Shown one piece after another: positions 5,669 to 8,141 of a DNA stretch of 8,141 nucleotides (its first letter is position 1; the number at the start of each line of letters is the position of its first letter). The notes under the pieces are model-generated. The model was not told the DNA's origin and did not search any database. It saw only the letters and a list, made by a program, of their open reading frames with translations. The position numbers and the translations under genes were made by a program. The DNA is taken from assembly GCA_047777345.1 (NCBI GenBank), contig JBKEEJ010000043.1, positions 1-8,141 on the forward strand, given 5' to 3'. This DNA comes from Anaerocolumna sp047777345 (GTDB lineage: Bacteria; Bacillota; Clostridia; Lachnospirales; Lachnospiraceae).

Positions 5669-6601
5669 TTACCTGAGATATAACATAGGATTTACTGTTT
5701 CATCATCCTTTAATACCTGGAAATAAAGATTGCTGCCTTCTACTGTATAATATTTGGTAGGTTTTGCAACAACACCTAATTCCTGTCCTTCCTCTACCAT
5801 ATCTCCTACTTTAACCTTTAAATCATCCAGTTGTCCGTAAACAACACTGAACCCATTACCAAGAGAAGCAGTCACTGTAATTCCAGTTTCATCTTCATTC
5901 GTAATTTTTGTAATAACCCCTTTGGCCGCACTAAGTACTTTTGTGCCAATTTCAGCATCAATCAAAACAGCAGGATTTACACGGAACTGTTCCAAGGTTT
6001 CATAATAAACCACCCTGTCCACGCTGTAGTCTTTTATGATATTACCGGTTACAGGCCATAATAAGCCTTTTTCAGCATCAAAATACAAAGATTCCGGTGT
6101 CATAACTTCCTGTGAAGCATTGACCGTTTCATCAGCCGTTTTTTTGTCTGCTGCTTTTGCTGTTGATTTTTTCGTAGAAGCAGATTTGGTACTGTCCGGA
6201 GTGACTGTGGGGTTGGCAGCAACACCTACCGGATCATCTTCAGCATCGAAATCTAATACACTTCCATCCGTAACCGGTTCTTTTACATGTGCATCGCTTT
6301 GATTATCCGGATCGGGTTGGAGTGCTACCTCAGTCTGACTTGTGCCCGTTTTTTTATTAGCAGCAGTTGACGAGGTTGGGTTATTTACGGCCGGCTTATT
6401 CTGGGTCTGGTTACTGTTTTCGTCTTCAGCCACTTCAGATGCAATAGGCTCATTTAAATCCACCAGATTTTTCCCTTCTTCTTTGTCAGATGTTCGACTC
6501 AATGCTACCATTGAAATCGCCACTATTGCCAATACGCCGACACATAATAACGCATAAAAGCTCTTGCTTTTGAAAAATTCAGCTAAGCTATGTTTTTTCA
6601 T
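5669..6601 (-). CDS. SpoIIQ-like membrane protein with degenerate LytM (M23) domain
   Basis: A 310-residue protein with a short basic cytoplasmic end, one membrane anchor (about residues 15-35), a long Ser/Thr/Ala/Lys-rich and acidic linker (about 38-170) and a C-terminal LytM/M23 fold (about 181-310, starting LLWPVTGNI). The zinc and catalytic residues of active M23 peptidases are lost: the HxxxD site is A211 with D215 kept, the YxHL histidine is Q257 (YGQL) and the HxH pair is N291/Y293 (NLYF). It is therefore unlikely to cut peptidoglycan. Known relatives such as Bacillus SpoIIQ are inactive scaffolds that hold the forespore membrane to the mother cell during engulfment, so a similar role is inferred. 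The ATG at 6601 was chosen over a GTG at 6628 because GAGGTG ends six bases before it, while the upstream codon would place that site inside the gene. The terminator is at 5561-5597. Another non-catalytic LytM role, such as amidase activator, remains possible. Confidence 0.82.
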   Translation of the reverse strand: MKKHSLAEFFKSKSFYALLCVGVLAIVAISMVALSRTSDKEEGKNLVDLNEPIASEVAEDENSNQTQNKPAVNNPTSSTAANKKTGTSQTEVALQPDPDNQSDAHVKEPVTDGSVLDFDAEDDPVGVAANPTVTPDSTKSASTKKSTAKAADKKTADETVNASQEVMTPESLYFDAEKGLLWPVTGNIIKDYSVDRVVYYETLEQFRVNPAVLIDAEIGTKVLSAAKGVITKITNEDETGITVTASLGNGFSVVYGQLDDLKVKVGDMVEEGQELGVVAKPTKYYTVEGSNLYFQVLKDDETVNPMLYLR

Positions 6602-6605
6602 TATT

Positions 6606-6614
6606 ATCACCTCT
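6606..6614 (-). promoter_or_regulatory. Ribosome binding site fixing the SpoIIQ-like start
   Basis: On the minus strand AGAGGTGAT (6614-6606) has its GAGGTG core six bases before the ATG at 6601. It overlaps what would be codons if translation began at the upstream GTG (6628), so it decides for the shorter protein. Confidence 0.8.
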
Positions 6615-6619
6615 AGGTA

Positions 6620-6648
6620 TATTTTCACCAGAAATGATAGTTTTATTC
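6620..6648 (-). promoter_or_regulatory. Possible forespore sigma-F/G-type promoter
   Basis: On the minus strand GAATA (6648-6644) is followed after 14 bases by GGTGAAAATA (6629-6620), close to the Bacillus sigma-F pattern of a GTATA-like -35 and a GG-AA-ATA -10. Transcription would start a few bases before the ribosome binding site. The -35 overlaps the stop of the upstream gene and the spacer is about one base short, so this is tentative. Confidence 0.3.
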
Positions 6649-8141
6649 ACTGAGAAAAATGCAGATACAAAAATCTATCAAAAAACATTCTTCTCTTTCC
6701 CAGCCTTTCTTCCAGATAATGTCGGAAAGATTTTGCAAAATCCATAGCTTTCTTTAGTTCATCGGTTTTAACCTCATATTCGCCATACCGTACAGCCATA
6801 AAAATACCGGAAATATATAAGAAATCTGTCCGGTTAAAACTTATTTTTTTCCCAACTCTTTCCGCAAAGGTAAGAAGTGTGTCTCCTTTTTCCAGATAAA
6901 ATCCCTCTTTTTTCAGATAATGCAGTATTTCGGCCATAATCAAAAATAACTTTTCCCTGCCGGAGGCTTTCTTAAATTTCTTTCTGTATTTTAAAATTAA
7001 AATTCTGTAATAAATCAAAAAAGTTCCCAAAATAAAAATTATGAATGCCCCTGTAATTCCTATAACGGTTAAAGTGCCCCTTATCCATTTATACGGATTC
7101 TCATTTGCCTTTCCTTCCTCGTTCATTACTTCCTGAACCTGTACAGGTATATAGGGCTGCAAAATATTTTTGCTGGAATCATAGTTTTCCAAGGCCTTTT
7201 TTTCATCCTGCCAGAAAGTATAACGGGCCGAATAAAACCCAGGGGTAGGCTCAAAAGGGATCCATCCCACTCCTTCCAAATATGCTTCTGCCCAGGCATG
7301 GGCATTATTACTGTTAACAAGGTATGAGCCCTCATTATCCTTTTTGCTATAATCGAAAACAAAACCCTCCACATATCGGGCAGGTATACCCACGCATCTG
7401 GCTAACACTGCAAAGGCAGAGGCAAAATAAGTACAGTAGCCCTTTTTTTCATGAAACAGAAAATAGTCCACAAAATCTTCTTTTTCCGGTGTTTTGTTTA
7501 CCCGGGTTGTATAGGTTAAGGTATTTAAATAAGCTTCGATGGACTTTAATTTATCATAGTCGGTATAATACCCTTGTGTTAACTGAACTGCCAGTTTTTT
7601 AACTCTTTCCGGAAGGGAATCCGGCAAGGTTGTATACCTGGCCTTAATATCAGACATTCTATGCTTTCTGTCCTGCAAAAAAGTATTTATGTCAAAATCT
7701 GTTTTTGCGATATCATAATGAAAAATCTCCTTTGCCGTATCCCTTAAAGCCTCCGGTGGCAGGGAATCGTCTGTGGATTGTGCTTTTCGTAACATGCCCT
7801 GGAATGTGTTGTGATTTAAATTAAGTTCAAAGTAACTTACGGTGTAACAAAACCCAATTCCTTTGGCTTTATCCGACAGGAAAGCCCCCTGAGGCGTTTC
7901 TTTAAATTTTTGTTTTTGAAAAAGATTTATATTATATGTTTTTAAGGGATAAAAAAGGGATCTCGTTTTAATATTATAATATTCAATATCATAGTTCCTG
8001 CTTTTTATGATGTTGGTTAAGTCATTGCCTGCTTCCTTTTCCCTGGTAAAAGCATATAATAGTTCATAAAAGTCATAATAATAGTCTTCCTTTCGTAATT
8101 TTTCCTTACGCTTGTCTTTTTCCCATCCGCGGCCGGTATAC
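6647..8141 (-). CDS. TgpA-type transglutaminase-like membrane protein, N-terminal part outside the window
   Basis: The frame is open without a stop from the window edge to TGA at 6647-6649 (497 residues visible), so the ATG at 7795 is internal and the real start lies beyond 8141. Numbering from the edge, the transglutaminase-like core has GYC with catalytic C236, GIPARYVEGF, and NNAHAW with H281. It then has GWIPFEPTPGF, where E297 stands at the usual aspartate position; I recall the same FEPT form in Bacillus YebA-like proteins. One membrane helix follows (about 355-379) and then a C-terminal cytoplasmic region resembling DUF4129 (about 390-497, LTFAERVGKKI near its middle). The order matches TgpA-family proteins, which carry several N-terminal helices and an outside core; those helices must lie off the window. 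Substrate and role are unknown. The SpoIIQ-like gene begins 45 bases after the stop, with no terminator between, so read-through is possible. Confidence 0.9.
   Translation of the reverse strand, partial: YTGRGWEKDKRKEKLRKEDYYYDFYELLYAFTREKEAGNDLTNIIKSRNYDIEYYNIKTRSLFYPLKTYNINLFQKQKFKETPQGAFLSDKAKGIGFCYTVSYFELNLNHNTFQGMLRKAQSTDDSLPPEALRDTAKEIFHYDIAKTDFDINTFLQDRKHRMSDIKARYTTLPDSLPERVKKLAVQLTQGYYTDYDKLKSIEAYLNTLTYTTRVNKTPEKEDFVDYFLFHEKKGYCTYFASAFAVLARCVGIPARYVEGFVFDYSKKDNEGSYLVNSNNAHAWAEAYLEGVGWIPFEPTPGFYSARYTFWQDEKKALENYDSSKNILQPYIPVQVQEVMNEEGKANENPYKWIRGTLTVIGITGAFIIFILGTFLIYYRILILKYRKKFKKASGREKLFLIMAEILHYLKKEGFYLEKGDTLLTFAERVGKKISFNRTDFLYISGIFMAVRYGEYEVKTDELKKAMDFAKSFRHYLEERLGKRRMFFDRFLYLHFSQ

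Noticed and set aside
6602..6628. Upstream GTG start adding nine residues to the SpoIIQ-like protein
   Set aside because: The ribosome binding site for the ATG at 6601 lies inside these codons and no site precedes the GTG; the extra residues do not belong to the membrane anchor.
7793..7795. ATG at 7795 as the start of the transglutaminase-like gene
   Set aside because: The same frame remains open for a further 115 codons to the window edge, with protein-like composition. No ribosome binding site is evident, so this ATG is internal.

Overview
The window looks like chromosomal DNA of a low-GC, Gram-positive, probably spore-forming member of the Clostridia, most likely Lachnospiraceae or a close relative. 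The reasons are the AT-rich composition, strong AGGAGG-type ribosome binding sites, Opp transporter proteins of the clostridial type, a membrane-anchored GDPD with the Firmicutes-style multi-pass domain, a TgpA-type transglutaminase, and a SpoIIQ-like catalytically dead LytM protein. The taxonomic call comes from recalled protein families, not a search.

Layout: positions 1-2747 (+) hold the end of an oligopeptide ABC transporter operon: oppC (5' part missing, reading frame apparently broken at about 16-23), oppD and oppF, tightly spaced with good ribosome binding sites. Positions 2748-3154 lie between converging transcription units. They hold what I read as a minus-strand 5' fragment of a bacterial group II intron (class C-like), sitting just after the T-tract of a large nested hairpin that can terminate transcription in both directions. 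Positions 3155-5114 (-) encode a membrane glycerophosphodiester phosphodiesterase, now in two overlapping frames. A single +1 shift at a G5A4 run (4474-4482) would rejoin them into one protein of usual family architecture. Positions 5115-5668 are non-coding but structured: a sigma-A-like promoter for the GDPD gene, a strong terminator-like hairpin, a long inverted repeat, two short direct repeats, and the terminator of the next gene. Positions 5669-6601 (-) encode the SpoIIQ-like degenerate LytM protein, with a possible forespore-type promoter. Positions 6647-8141 (-) hold a transglutaminase-like membrane protein whose frame stays open to the window edge, so its start lies outside.

The opp genes form one import system: OppC is a channel half, OppD and OppF are the two ATPases. 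The minus-strand genes all concern envelope biology (phosphodiester turnover, an extracytoplasmic transglutaminase-fold enzyme, a sporulation-type envelope scaffold), but I see no evidence that they form one pathway. I found no new defence system, CRISPR array or tRNA. The most interesting items are the intron remnant at the terminator, the two homopolymer-associated frame breaks, and the unexplained structured intergenic segment at 5253-5560.
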